The notes under the pieces: model-generated | Database searches by the model: none | The model's input: only the letters and a program-made list of their open reading frames with translations | Told to the model about the DNA's origin: nothing | Source of the DNA: Sphingobacteriales bacterium 50-39 | GTDB taxonomy: Bacteria; Bacteroidota; Bacteroidia; Chitinophagales; Chitinophagaceae | Assembly: GCA_001898505.1 (NCBI GenBank) | Contig: MKTZ01000001.1 | Location: forward strand, 744,001 to 808,000 | DNA length: 64,000 bases | Direction: 5' to 3' | Part shown: piece after piece, positions 34,496-43,984 of the stretch | Layout of the letters: every line of letters starts with the position of its first letter | How positions within the stretch are numbered: the first letter of the stretch is position 1 | Translations under genes and position numbers: made by a program

Positions 34496-37400
34496 ATGCA
34501 AAATTGCAGGACCCGAAGGCAAGCTTTTGCCGGAGGGGCATTAACCAAAACATTACGACTTATGCGATTGACCGCTGTTATACTGGTGGCAGCCTGCCTC
34601 CAGGTCTCTGCAAAAGGTCTCTCACAGGACGTGAAAGTGACGCTGAATGAGAAGCATATAAGGCTGGACAAGCTGTTCCACCTTTTTGAGAAGCTCACTT
34701 CCTACCATTTTTCGTACAGCAGCGCGTACGTTCCCATCGAAACGAAGGTGGATGTAAGCGCCCGGGATGAAGAGCTTTCCACCGTCCTGAAACGGACCCT
34801 CTACCCCCTCTCCCTGAGGTTCAGGCAGCTGGACGATCATATTATTGCGATCATGCAGGATGAAGCCGGCAAAGGCGATCCGGCTTCCCAGCTTCCGGCG
34901 CCTCCGGCCGACAGTACGAGGCAGGTCCGGGGCCTGGTCATGGATGTGGACGGAAAACCGCTGGTAGGCGCTTCGCTGATGGTCCGGCATTCGACCAGGG
35001 CCACTTCCACGGACGAGCTGGGGACCTTTGCCATTAAGGTCGCCGTGGGTGATACGCTGCAGGTGTCCATGGTGGGGATGACGTCTCAGAATATCAGGAT
35101 CACCGGTTATGATGTAATCAAAGTGACCCTTGACGCCCGCACCGACAAGATGGATGAAGCGGTGATCGTCGGTTATGGCAAACAAAAGAAGATCACCGTA
35201 ACAGGGGCCGTTTCTACGATCAATATGGCGGATATGCGGACCCCATCCACCAATTTGTCCAATGCCCTTGCCGGAAAAGTAGCCGGGATCATTTCCGTGC
35301 AGTATGCCGGGGAGCCGGGCTATGACAATCCCACCTTCACCGTCCGGGGTATCGGCACCTTTACAGGGAACGCGTCTCCTCTTATCATTGTCGATGGTGT
35401 ACAGCGGGACGATGTGAACAGCACTTATGGCGGTGCGTATAACAATATCGATCCCGAAGATATTGCCAGCATATCCATCCTGAAAGATGCATCGGCCACC
35501 GCCGTGTATGGCGCCAAGGGGGCCAACGGGGTCATGATCATCACCACTAAGAGGGGTGTGGCTGGTAAACCGAAGATCTCTATCAAAGCAGAAACAGGCA
35601 TGACAGGGTTCACGCGGGTCCCGAAAATGCTGGATGGCGTGAACTATATGAAATTGCTGAATGAGGCCAGGACCAATATGGGCCTGACCCCTGCCTATAC
35701 AGATCTTCAGATCCAAAAAACTGCCAGCGGCCTCGATCCTTACATGTACCCAAATGTGAACTGGATCGACGCGGTGTACAGAGACCATGCGGCCCTCGTC
35801 AATTCTAATCTGAACATTACCGGCGGCGGAGAGAACGTGCGGTATTTCGTCTCTGCGTCTTTTTATGACCAGGAGGGACCATACAAGGTAACCACGCAGA
35901 ACGGGTTCAATCCCAATCTGAATTTTAAGCGATATGATTTCAGGAGCAATGTGGATGTCGACGTCACCAAAACCACCCTGTTGTCGCTGAACGTGGATGC
36001 CATGCTGGTGAACCTCAAATTCCCGGGCATTTCGGCCGGGCATCTCTGGTATTTATCTTATGCGACCACTCCTGTCGGCTTCCCTATCAAATTTCCGGAT
36101 GGCAATCGCTGGGCCGGCCCTCTTAATAATGGCGGTAATAACCCCCTGAATGAAGTGCAGAATAATGGATATTCCACGGAATTCCATCCCTCCGTCCAGT
36201 CGGTATTCACCGTGACCCAGAAGCTGGACTTCCTGACAAAGGGCTTGTCGGCATATGGCCGGGTGGCATTTGATACCTATGGTGAGTTTGATAACTCCCG
36301 GCGGCATGCGAATGATCTTTGGGCTGCTCTTGGCAGGGACGACAATGGCAAGCTGATATATAGCCAGACAAGGGTTGGACAGCAGTTCCTAGGATATGGT
36401 CAATCCTCGACAGGGGAAAGGATCATGTACCTGGAGGGCAATCTATCCTACTCGAAGGACCTGGGAGATCACCATATCGGCGCTATGGCTCTGTTCAACA
36501 TGCGCAACCGGCTGGAAAGCACTGCCGGGAACGTGATCAGCGCCATTCCATACCGTAATGAGTCCCTGGCTGGCAGGGTAAGCTACTCTTATAAGGACAA
36601 GTATCTTGCCGAGGTCAACACCGGATGGACTGGTTCGGAGAATTTTGCAGTTGGCAAAAAGTTCGGTCTGTTCCCTGCGGTATCTGCCGGTTGGGTGATA
36701 TCCCGCGAAGATTTCTTCGACCGTCTGTCCAGCACTTTCAGTCTGGTGAAGCTGCGCGCCTCCTATGGTGTGACGGGGAATGACAATATCGGAGGGGGAG
36801 GAAGGTTCCCCTATATCACGCAATATGGCGGAGGCAATTCCACCGGGTTTGGCCTGAATGGTAACTGGTATGGTGGGATCACGGAAAGTGTCATCGGCGT
36901 GGAGAACCTGACCTGGGAACGGTCCTATAAGAAAGACCTCGGGTTGGAGATTGGCATTAAGAACAGGTTGAATGTCATTGTGGATGTTTTCCAGGAACAC
37001 CGGAAGGACATCCTGATCGCCCGATCCTCCATTTCCTCTGCGGCCGGTTATTCGGGTACTGCCGTTTATGCCAACCTGGGTGAAATGAACAACCGGGGCA
37101 TGGACGCCAGCTTCGAGTATAACAATAAGATTGGAAGAGTCGGTCTGCGGGTGTTTGGAAATGTAACCTACAGCAACAACAAGATCGTATTCCAGGATGA
37201 GCCTATCAGGAAATATGGCTACCAGCGGAGTACCGGCCATCATTATGGAGAGTTTACAGGATACATAGCAGAAGGCCTGTTCAAAGACCAGGCAGATATC
37301 GATAACAGTCCCACGCAGCAGTTTGGCGTGGTTGCTCCCGGGGACATCAAATACCAGCACCTGACAGGTAAAGACGATAATGTGATCAATGCCTATGACT

Positions 37401-37951
37401 GGACCTACCTGGGCAAGTCCTGGTTTCCCAGCTGGCTGTATGGGGCGGGATTTTCCGTGATGTATCACAAATTCGATGTCTCCCTATTCTTCCAGGGAGT
37501 GCAGGATGTCGGCATTATGGCGAACGGTTCCTGGATATCTGGCGATGGATGGGGTTCAGACGGAGCGGGGGTTGTACCCTTCTCGGGTATGGGAGAGTTT
37601 CCCAATAATACGCTGGCCAATGCTGTGGACAGGTGGACCCCTGCCAATCCCCGGCAGAATGCATACTATCCCCGGCTGACAATGGGCAGTCTCGGCGATA
37701 ATAACTATGCGGGGAGCACCTGGTGGCTGAAGGACGGGGCTTATATGCGGTTGAAGCAGGCCTCGCTGGGGTATACGCTTTCCTCCGTCCGGCTGAAGAG
37801 AGGCGGGCTGTCCAGCCTTTATTTCTACCTGTCGGGTATGAACCTGCTGACCTTCAGCAAGTTCAAGCTTTGGGATCCCGAGCTGGGGTCCAACGGCGCC
37901 AAATACCCTATAACCAGGACAGTAACCTTTGGGATCAGGGCCGAATTTTAA
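34496..37951 (+). CDS. SusC-type TonB-dependent transporter with STN domain, PUL B
   Basis: Outer-membrane importer of 1,151 residues. Seen: an N-terminal extension then a signal segment (LTAVILVAACLQVSAKGLSQ), an STN domain (about 43-118), a carboxypeptidase-regulatory-like domain (about 140-220, VDGKPLVGASLMVRHS), TonB-box-like DEAVIVGYGKQ, a plug with DIASISILKDASATAVYG, and a barrel ending TRTVTFGIRAEF. It is a paralog of the PUL A SusC (22333-25776) with long shared stretches such as GANGVMIITTKRGVAGKPKI. It signals through FecR via STN. Confidence 0.95.
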   Translation: MQNCRTRRQAFAGGALTKTLRLMRLTAVILVAACLQVSAKGLSQDVKVTLNEKHIRLDKLFHLFEKLTSYHFSYSSAYVPIETKVDVSARDEELSTVLKRTLYPLSLRFRQLDDHIIAIMQDEAGKGDPASQLPAPPADSTRQVRGLVMDVDGKPLVGASLMVRHSTRATSTDELGTFAIKVAVGDTLQVSMVGMTSQNIRITGYDVIKVTLDARTDKMDEAVIVGYGKQKKITVTGAVSTINMADMRTPSTNLSNALAGKVAGIISVQYAGEPGYDNPTFTVRGIGTFTGNASPLIIVDGVQRDDVNSTYGGAYNNIDPEDIASISILKDASATAVYGAKGANGVMIITTKRGVAGKPKISIKAETGMTGFTRVPKMLDGVNYMKLLNEARTNMGLTPAYTDLQIQKTASGLDPYMYPNVNWIDAVYRDHAALVNSNLNITGGGENVRYFVSASFYDQEGPYKVTTQNGFNPNLNFKRYDFRSNVDVDVTKTTLLSLNVDAMLVNLKFPGISAGHLWYLSYATTPVGFPIKFPDGNRWAGPLNNGGNNPLNEVQNNGYSTEFHPSVQSVFTVTQKLDFLTKGLSAYGRVAFDTYGEFDNSRRHANDLWAALGRDDNGKLIYSQTRVGQQFLGYGQSSTGERIMYLEGNLSYSKDLGDHHIGAMALFNMRNRLESTAGNVISAIPYRNESLAGRVSYSYKDKYLAEVNTGWTGSENFAVGKKFGLFPAVSAGWVISREDFFDRLSSTFSLVKLRASYGVTGNDNIGGGGRFPYITQYGGGNSTGFGLNGNWYGGITESVIGVENLTWERSYKKDLGLEIGIKNRLNVIVDVFQEHRKDILIARSSISSAAGYSGTAVYANLGEMNNRGMDASFEYNNKIGRVGLRVFGNVTYSNNKIVFQDEPIRKYGYQRSTGHHYGEFTGYIAEGLFKDQADIDNSPTQQFGVVAPGDIKYQHLTGKDDNVINAYDWTYLGKSWFPSWLYGAGFSVMYHKFDVSLFFQGVQDVGIMANGSWISGDGWGSDGAGVVPFSGMGEFPNNTLANAVDRWTPANPRQNAYYPRLTMGSLGDNNYAGSTWWLKDGAYMRLKQASLGYTLSSVRLKRGGLSSLYFYLSGMNLLTFSKFKLWDPELGSNGAKYPITRTVTFGIRAEF

Positions 37952-37972
37952 CATCTATCCAACCTATTTAAC

Positions 37973-39844
37973 ATGTATACGATCAAACATAATCTTCTTT
38001 CTGCCGGCCTGGCTTTCCTCTTGATGGCCCTGCTTTCCGGCTGTGCCAAATACCTGGATAAAAAACCGGATAATATCCTTAGTTCCGACCTGGTCTGGCA
38101 GACGCGGGCGAATGCTGAAGCATATCTATACCAGGTTTATGGCTATGTCCAAGCCTATACGGACGATTATACCAAGCTGGGCGCCAGCGACGAGACTTCC
38201 TGCAGCATCGCAGGGGTGAATGTTCGCAGGATGGTGACCGGGAACTGGAGTCCACAGAGCGGGTATTTTTACAATTGGGGATCGTACTATGCCGGCATCC
38301 GGCAATCGCTGGTCTTTGAGGCAAACGTGGACAGGGTCCCTGCGACAGCATTGAGCGATGACCTGAAGACCCAGTACAAAGCCGAGGCCGTCTTTCTCCG
38401 GGGCTGGTTCTACTGGAATTTGCTCCGGCAATATGGTCCCTTTCTAAAGCTGACGCATACCCTGAGCCTGAATGAAAATTACAATGTATATGCCCGTGCG
38501 CCCTTCGATACCTGCGTAGCTTATATCAACCAACTGATGGACCAGGCTGCACAGGTGCTTCCGGTGGCCTGGACCTCGTCTTCCAATTATGGAAGGCCGA
38601 CAAAGGGAGCCTGTCTGGCGGTGAAATCACAGCTGGCATTGCTGGCGGCCAGCCCCCTGTGGAATGGCAATCCCCGGTTTGCCTCCTTTAAGAACCAGGA
38701 TGGCACTGCCCTGGCCCCGGCCAGCTATGATGCGGGAAGGTGGAAGACCGCTGCCAATGCTGCCAAAGCCGTCATCGACCTGAACGCTTACCGGTTGTTT
38801 ACAAATATCGATGAAGGTGATGGGGCATTTGACCCTTATCTGTCCTGCCGGGACCTGTTCCTCACCAATTGGAACAATGAAATGATCTTTACCACCAATA
38901 TGGCCGGCACCTGGCAATGGGGCCAGGACAAGCGCTGCACCCCTTCGCCCGGCGGGATCAATATGACCAATGCCACCCAGAACGTGGTAGATGCTTTCTA
39001 TATGCGCAATGGCAGGACCATCGACGATACTTTATCCGGCTATACCGAGACCGGCTTTGCCGTTGCCGATGACACGGCCAACTGGGGTGCTGCAAGAGAT
39101 GGGGTTCAAAGAGGGTATATCACGGGCAACTCCAATATGTATGTCGGCAGGGAACCCAGGTTCTATGCGTATATCCAGTATAACGGCAAGCCCGTCCTGC
39201 CGGCGCCTACCAGCGACGACCGGAATTTTTTCTCTTCGTCCAGCAACCAGGACGGCAGAGGCAGAGCGGAATTCTATTACAGTGGCAAATCGGGGGTAGG
39301 GACAAATAATAATGGGGATTACACCGGCTATGACGCGCTTAAAAATGTAAGCCCAGCTTCCAATATCCGTAACGATAATTCGGCCTACCGTCCTTATATC
39401 CATATCCGGTATGCGGAGATCCTGTTGAACTATGTCGAGGCCCTGAATGAATATGATCCGAGCAATCCCGACATACTCACCTATCTGAATATGATACGCA
39501 CCAGGGCAGGACTTCCCAACCTGGAAGCTGTTTATCCTTCCGCGCCGGGCAACCAGGTGGAAATGCGAAAAAGGATACTGCAGGAGCGGCAGATCGAACT
39601 TTGCTTTGAAAGCGACCGGTATTATACGCTGATCCGGCGGTTAATGATGAGTAATCCCGGGATCCAGTCTATTTACCGGATGAATACTATCGCCAACGAC
39701 AACAACCAGGGGTTTGCTTTTACTGGTTTTTATACCAGGATATTGTTTCAGAACCGCTATTGGGATGATAAAATGTATTTGTTCCCGATGGCACAGGATG
39801 ACATCGACAAGGACAATGCCATTGTCCAGAATCCAGGCTGGTAA
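37973..39844 (+). CDS. SusD/RagB-like surface glycan-binding lipoprotein, PUL B
   Basis: Lipoprotein of 623 residues, partner of the preceding SusC. Seen: a signal with lipobox LSGC followed by AKYLDKKPDN, the helical core AEAVFLRGWFYWNLLRQYGP, the segment LLAASPLWNGNP, and the C-terminal RQIELCFESDRYYTLIRRL. It is closely similar over its length to the PUL A SusD (25799-27664), and both end in the same motif VQNPGW. It begins 21 bases after susC. Confidence 0.94.
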   Translation: MYTIKHNLLSAGLAFLLMALLSGCAKYLDKKPDNILSSDLVWQTRANAEAYLYQVYGYVQAYTDDYTKLGASDETSCSIAGVNVRRMVTGNWSPQSGYFYNWGSYYAGIRQSLVFEANVDRVPATALSDDLKTQYKAEAVFLRGWFYWNLLRQYGPFLKLTHTLSLNENYNVYARAPFDTCVAYINQLMDQAAQVLPVAWTSSSNYGRPTKGACLAVKSQLALLAASPLWNGNPRFASFKNQDGTALAPASYDAGRWKTAANAAKAVIDLNAYRLFTNIDEGDGAFDPYLSCRDLFLTNWNNEMIFTTNMAGTWQWGQDKRCTPSPGGINMTNATQNVVDAFYMRNGRTIDDTLSGYTETGFAVADDTANWGAARDGVQRGYITGNSNMYVGREPRFYAYIQYNGKPVLPAPTSDDRNFFSSSSNQDGRGRAEFYYSGKSGVGTNNNGDYTGYDALKNVSPASNIRNDNSAYRPYIHIRYAEILLNYVEALNEYDPSNPDILTYLNMIRTRAGLPNLEAVYPSAPGNQVEMRKRILQERQIELCFESDRYYTLIRRLMMSNPGIQSIYRMNTIANDNNQGFAFTGFYTRILFQNRYWDDKMYLFPMAQDDIDKDNAIVQNPGW

Positions 39845-39896
39845 TACCGGGAAGCTGGAAGTCCAACAGGCAATTATAAAATCAAACATCAAAAAA

Positions 39897-41207
39897 ATGA
39901 GATTGAATATATTAACCTTCTTTACCGGCGTAGCCTTGCTTGGTGCAACGCTGGCGGGTTGTAAAAAAGACAATACAGCTGCTCATCATGCCGGCTCGCC
40001 TATCCTGATTGACAGTTTTGCAGCAACAAGCGGCGGCGGCGGGACCGAGATACTCATCTCCGGGAGCAATTTCTCATCGGACACGAATGCTGTCCAGGTA
40101 TATATCAACGGTCGCCGGCTGGCCATCGTGAATTCCAACTTTCACCAGATCATGGCCGTGGTCCCGAAACGGTGCGGATCGGGAAAGGTTGTCATTAAGA
40201 TCGGGAGTGACAGCGGGGTCAGCAGCAACACCTTCACCTATATCTATTCCCATATCGTCAGTACGCTGGCCGGGAATGGAACGGCAGGCTTTGCCAATGG
40301 CAAGGGTACAGATGCACAGTTCAATTTCAACGGAGCGAGCTGGTATCGCAGCAGCGGGCTGGCGGTAGATGACAATCTGAACCTTTATGTAGCAGACGTC
40401 GGCAATGCGTGTATCCGGAAGGTGGACAGTGCGGGCAATGTGACAACGTTCTGTGGCAATCCAGGACATTACGGATATGCGGATGGCCAGGGGTTGGCGG
40501 CTAAATTCAGCATTCCTTACTCTGTGGCCATCGATCCGGCGGGCAATGTATATTCGGCAGACCCCGGTAACTGGGACATCCGAAAGATCACCCCGGATGG
40601 AACCGCTACGACCATTGCATGGGGAAGCCAGTCTCCCTGGTTCGTAGCCTATGATAAGGTGTCGGGCCTTCCGTATTATGGGAGTGTTTCGAGTCCCGGG
40701 AATGTGTACCAGATCCCCTCACAGTGGAACAGCACTGCAATTGTGTCGGGACTAAATTATCCAGCCGGCATCGGGTTCGACGGGCACGGCAATCTGTATG
40801 TCTCCGGCAATGGGGATGATGTGATCCACAAATTTACCGCCGGGACCTGGCAGGATAGCACCATTGCCGGCCAGACGGGGAAAGCGGGGTATACTAACGG
40901 AGGACCTTCTGTGGCACAGTTCTCCCTTCCATGGGGTCTTGCGGTGGATCTTGCCGGGAATATCTATGTGGCGGGTAACGGGACCTGGGACGGAGGCGCG
41001 TATAACCCTGATCAGTCAGTCCGGTTCATAGAGGCCGGCACCTGGCAGGTAAGCACATTCGCCGGAAGCGGTACTGCGGGGTATGTGGATGGGGTAGGTG
41101 AGGCGGCTGCTTTCTCCGGACCTACGGGGGTTACAGTGGACAAATACGGTACTGTATACGTGCTGGACAAGAATAATAACAGGATCCGAAAAATTATCTC
41201 CGAGTAA
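39897..41207 (+). CDS. IPT/TIG plus NHL-repeat lipoprotein, PUL B
   Basis: Lipoprotein of 436 residues paralogous to 27706-29013. Seen: lipobox LAGC followed by KKDNTA, an IPT/TIG domain (about 30-115, SGGGGTEILISGSNFSSD), then NHL propeller repeats with STLAGNGTAGFANGKGT, LYVADVGNACIRKVD and VYVLDKNNNRIRKI. A longer in-frame start at 39714 lies inside susD and was rejected. Position after SusD again suggests a surface glycan-binding accessory role. Confidence 0.88.
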   Translation: MRLNILTFFTGVALLGATLAGCKKDNTAAHHAGSPILIDSFAATSGGGGTEILISGSNFSSDTNAVQVYINGRRLAIVNSNFHQIMAVVPKRCGSGKVVIKIGSDSGVSSNTFTYIYSHIVSTLAGNGTAGFANGKGTDAQFNFNGASWYRSSGLAVDDNLNLYVADVGNACIRKVDSAGNVTTFCGNPGHYGYADGQGLAAKFSIPYSVAIDPAGNVYSADPGNWDIRKITPDGTATTIAWGSQSPWFVAYDKVSGLPYYGSVSSPGNVYQIPSQWNSTAIVSGLNYPAGIGFDGHGNLYVSGNGDDVIHKFTAGTWQDSTIAGQTGKAGYTNGGPSVAQFSLPWGLAVDLAGNIYVAGNGTWDGGAYNPDQSVRFIEAGTWQVSTFAGSGTAGYVDGVGEAAAFSGPTGVTVDKYGTVYVLDKNNNRIRKIISE

Positions 41208-41217
41208 GAACTGACAA

Positions 41218-43317
41218 ATGAAGAATATACGGATAGGGAAAATGCTTCTCGCCGGGGCCCTGGTTTTATCAATCGGAGCGAGTGCGCAATCTTTTGAGGG
41301 AGTGAAGCAACTGGCCCGGCGGCGGGTACCCTGGCTGGCGGAGCGGCTGGACTTCCAGGTGCTGAAAGACAGTGGTGATCAAAAAGATGTTTTTGAGATC
41401 CGGAGCAAAGGGGGCCGCGTGACGATTGCCGCTACGGGATCTAATGCCGCGGCCATGGGTCTGAACTGGTACCTGAAATATTATTGCCACCGTTCCATGT
41501 CGCATATGGGGGATAACCTGGGGGCGGTGGCGGCGCTACCCGTAGTAAAAGAGCCCGTGACTGTGCGGGCTGTTGCGCAGTATCGGCATGCGTTGAACTA
41601 TTGCACGTACAACTACAGCATGAGCTTTTATACGTGGAAGGATTGGGAGCGGGAGCTGGACTGGATGGCGTTGAACGGGGTCAACCTGATGCTGGTGGCG
41701 AATGGAGAGGAGGCCGTGTGGCAAAATGTATTGAGGCGACTGGGCTATACGGAGAAGGAGATATTGGATTTTATTACCGGCGTGGCGTTCAATGCCTGGT
41801 GGCTGATGGGCAATATACAGGGATGGGGCGGTCCGATGCCGCAGAGCCAGATAGAGGGGAGGATGCGGATGGTGCAGCGGATGCTGGCGCGTATGAAGGA
41901 GCTGGGTATCGAACCAGTGATGCCCTGTTTTTTTGGAATGGTACCGTCTACGTTGCGAGATAAGATGAAGGCGCATGTCATTGTACAGGGGACCTGGGGC
42001 GCCTTTACGCGGCCCGATATCCTGGACCCTTCGGACACGCTGTTTTCCCGGGTCGCCGGCATCTTCTATGAGGAGACCCGGCGGCTGTACGGGAAGGATA
42101 TTCATTTTTTCTCGGGCGATCCTTTTCATGAGGGCGGTGTTACCGAGGGGGTGGACCTGGGAGCTGCGGGGCGGCGGATACAGCAGGCCATGCAGGAATC
42201 TTTCCCTGGCTCCGTGTGGGTGTTACAGGGGTGGCAGGCGAATCCGAGGAAGGAGATGCTGGCTGGAGTGGACCGGTCGAAAGTGCTGGTACAGGAGCTG
42301 TTCGGGGAGACGACCAATAATTGGGAGAAGCGGCAGGCTTATGAGGGGACGCCTTTTGTCTGGTGTATGATCACGAATTATGGGGAGCGGCCGGGACTTT
42401 TCGGAAAGCTGCAACGGTATGCCGATGAGCCTTACCGGGCGCGGAATGGGGAATTTTCCAAGTATGTGGCCGGTATCGGCATTATGCCCGAGGGCATCGA
42501 CAATAATCCAGTGTCGTATGACCTGATGCTGGAGGTGGGCTGGCATGCGGAGCGGGTGAATGTGGAGGAGTGGATCCGGCAGTATACATGGTATCGATAT
42601 GGCAGGCTGGATACAAATGTTGTGGCGGCGTGGAAGATGTTCTTACAGACTGTGTACAGCAGTCCGGAAGGGTATCAGGAAGGTCCGCCGGAGAATGTAC
42701 TTTGTGCCCGACCTGCGATGCAGATCAAGTCGGTGTCTACCTGGGGGACGTTGCGGAAGAATTATGACACGGCATTGTTTGCAAGGGCGGTGGAGATATT
42801 TGACCGTGCGGCGGGAAGGATGAAGGGAAGCGAGACGTACCGGATCGATCGGATCAATTTTCTCCGGCAGGTAATTGCCAACCGGGCGGATATTGTCTTT
42901 TCGGAGGTAGTGGGGGCGTATGGCGCTCGGGATAGCGTGAGCTTTAAAAAAGCAGCGGGTAGGTTTTTGTCGTTGCATGATGCCGCGGATGTCTTGCTGA
43001 AAGAGGATCGCTATTTCCTGCTGGATGCGTATAAGCGTCAGGCCGTGGATGCCGGGCAAACGCCGGAGGAAAAGAAGAATAATCTTTTGAATGCACTGAT
43101 GCTGATCACCTATTGGGGTATGAACGACCGGAAAGAAGATAATCTGCATGAGTATGCGTATAAGGAGTGGGGCGGTATGATGAAAAGTTTTTACAAGCGG
43201 AGGTGGGAGATGTATTTCGATTATTTGTTGAGGCAGCTGAGGGGTGAAAAGGAAGAGGCGCCAGACTTTTTTGGATGGGAGCGGGAGTGGGTGCAGCGGG
43301 AGAGGCGGGGCTTATAA
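41218..43317 (+). CDS. GH89 alpha-N-acetylglucosaminidase, PUL B
   Basis: Second NAGLU-type enzyme, 699 residues. Seen: a signal peptide (MLLAGALVLSIGASAQ), the same domain order as the PUL A copy, catalytic Glu305 in DPFHEGG and Glu425 in IMPEGIDNN, and the C-terminal helical domain with LHEYAYKEWGGMM. All motif residues are intact, so both copies should be active. It follows the NHL lipoprotein directly; the fucosidase seen between these two genes in PUL A is absent here. Confidence 0.94.
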   Translation: MKNIRIGKMLLAGALVLSIGASAQSFEGVKQLARRRVPWLAERLDFQVLKDSGDQKDVFEIRSKGGRVTIAATGSNAAAMGLNWYLKYYCHRSMSHMGDNLGAVAALPVVKEPVTVRAVAQYRHALNYCTYNYSMSFYTWKDWERELDWMALNGVNLMLVANGEEAVWQNVLRRLGYTEKEILDFITGVAFNAWWLMGNIQGWGGPMPQSQIEGRMRMVQRMLARMKELGIEPVMPCFFGMVPSTLRDKMKAHVIVQGTWGAFTRPDILDPSDTLFSRVAGIFYEETRRLYGKDIHFFSGDPFHEGGVTEGVDLGAAGRRIQQAMQESFPGSVWVLQGWQANPRKEMLAGVDRSKVLVQELFGETTNNWEKRQAYEGTPFVWCMITNYGERPGLFGKLQRYADEPYRARNGEFSKYVAGIGIMPEGIDNNPVSYDLMLEVGWHAERVNVEEWIRQYTWYRYGRLDTNVVAAWKMFLQTVYSSPEGYQEGPPENVLCARPAMQIKSVSTWGTLRKNYDTALFARAVEIFDRAAGRMKGSETYRIDRINFLRQVIANRADIVFSEVVGAYGARDSVSFKKAAGRFLSLHDAADVLLKEDRYFLLDAYKRQAVDAGQTPEEKKNNLLNALMLITYWGMNDRKEDNLHEYAYKEWGGMMKSFYKRRWEMYFDYLLRQLRGEKEEAPDFFGWEREWVQRERRGL

Positions 43318-43387
43318 ATCATGACGAAGCCGGTGCCGTTGAGACGTAAATGCGTATATTTCGGAAAAAGTGGGGGATGTTGAAGAA

Positions 43388-43969
43388 ATGAAAACAGAAA
43401 ATTTTGAGAGCTTATTAATAAAGTTCGAAGAAACCTTAAAAAGATATAATCCCAGGAATTACGAAAAATTGCAACCGCCATTGCCGGAGCAGCAGCTCAA
43501 TTATCATTTGGACAAATTACATCTTAACTATCCGGAAATGAAGCTACTATTCGGATGGAGAAATGGCGTCAATCTTTCAAAAGGTATATTTAGCAGTGAT
43601 AAGATTTTTTATATGGGTACAATGCTTTCTTTGGAGCATATAGTATCTTCTTCGGAAAAATACCCTCATGAAAATCCTCACCTCATACCTTTGGTGAGAG
43701 ATATAGCCGGGGATGGTTTATTGATCAACAATGAGGCTGGCAATGATTATGGCAGGATATATCTTTACTCTGTTGCCTTATTGTCCATTGATGATCCATA
43801 CAGTTGCTATGATTCTATTTATTCGTTGCTGAAAACTACTATAAAAGCTTATGAAACCCAAGCTTTAAAGTATGACTATGAAGAGGACTATTTAGATAGT
43901 GATACAAGTAAATTCTGGGAAATTGCGAAAGAGCTGAATCCCCAATCCAGTTATTGGAAATTGGAATAG
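43388..43969 (+). CDS. SMI1/KNR4 (SUKH) family protein, possible orphan immunity protein
   Basis: About 193 residues, cytoplasmic, acidic. Its pattern fits the SUKH superfamily: an N-terminal helix, PPLPEQQLNYHLDKLHLNYP, then LKLLFGWRNG-like and a later LIPLVRDIAGDGLLINN followed by a charged C-terminal part. SUKH proteins often protect against polymorphic or contact-dependent toxins, but no toxin gene is nearby. A GTG at 43370 is an upstream alternative; the ATG at 43388 has a GAAGAA ribosome-binding-like stretch. Its base composition is much more AT-rich than both neighbours, suggesting separate origin. Confidence 0.7.
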   Translation: MKTENFESLLIKFEETLKRYNPRNYEKLQPPLPEQQLNYHLDKLHLNYPEMKLLFGWRNGVNLSKGIFSSDKIFYMGTMLSLEHIVSSSEKYPHENPHLIPLVRDIAGDGLLINNEAGNDYGRIYLYSVALLSIDDPYSCYDSIYSLLKTTIKAYETQALKYDYEEDYLDSDTSKFWEIAKELNPQSSYWKLE

Positions 43970-43984
43970 GTATTACATTTGGGT

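Noticed and set aside
34622-36043. Antisense open frame of 473 codons opposite the PUL B susC
   Set aside because: It lies fully within a well-supported SusC gene, has low-complexity His/Arg/Gly-rich translation and no domain, signal or start context.
43974-43981. TACATTTG as a -7 element for the metallo-hydrolase gene
   Set aside because: Transcription would begin at or after the start codon at 43985, and the nearest TTG is too close for a -33 element.
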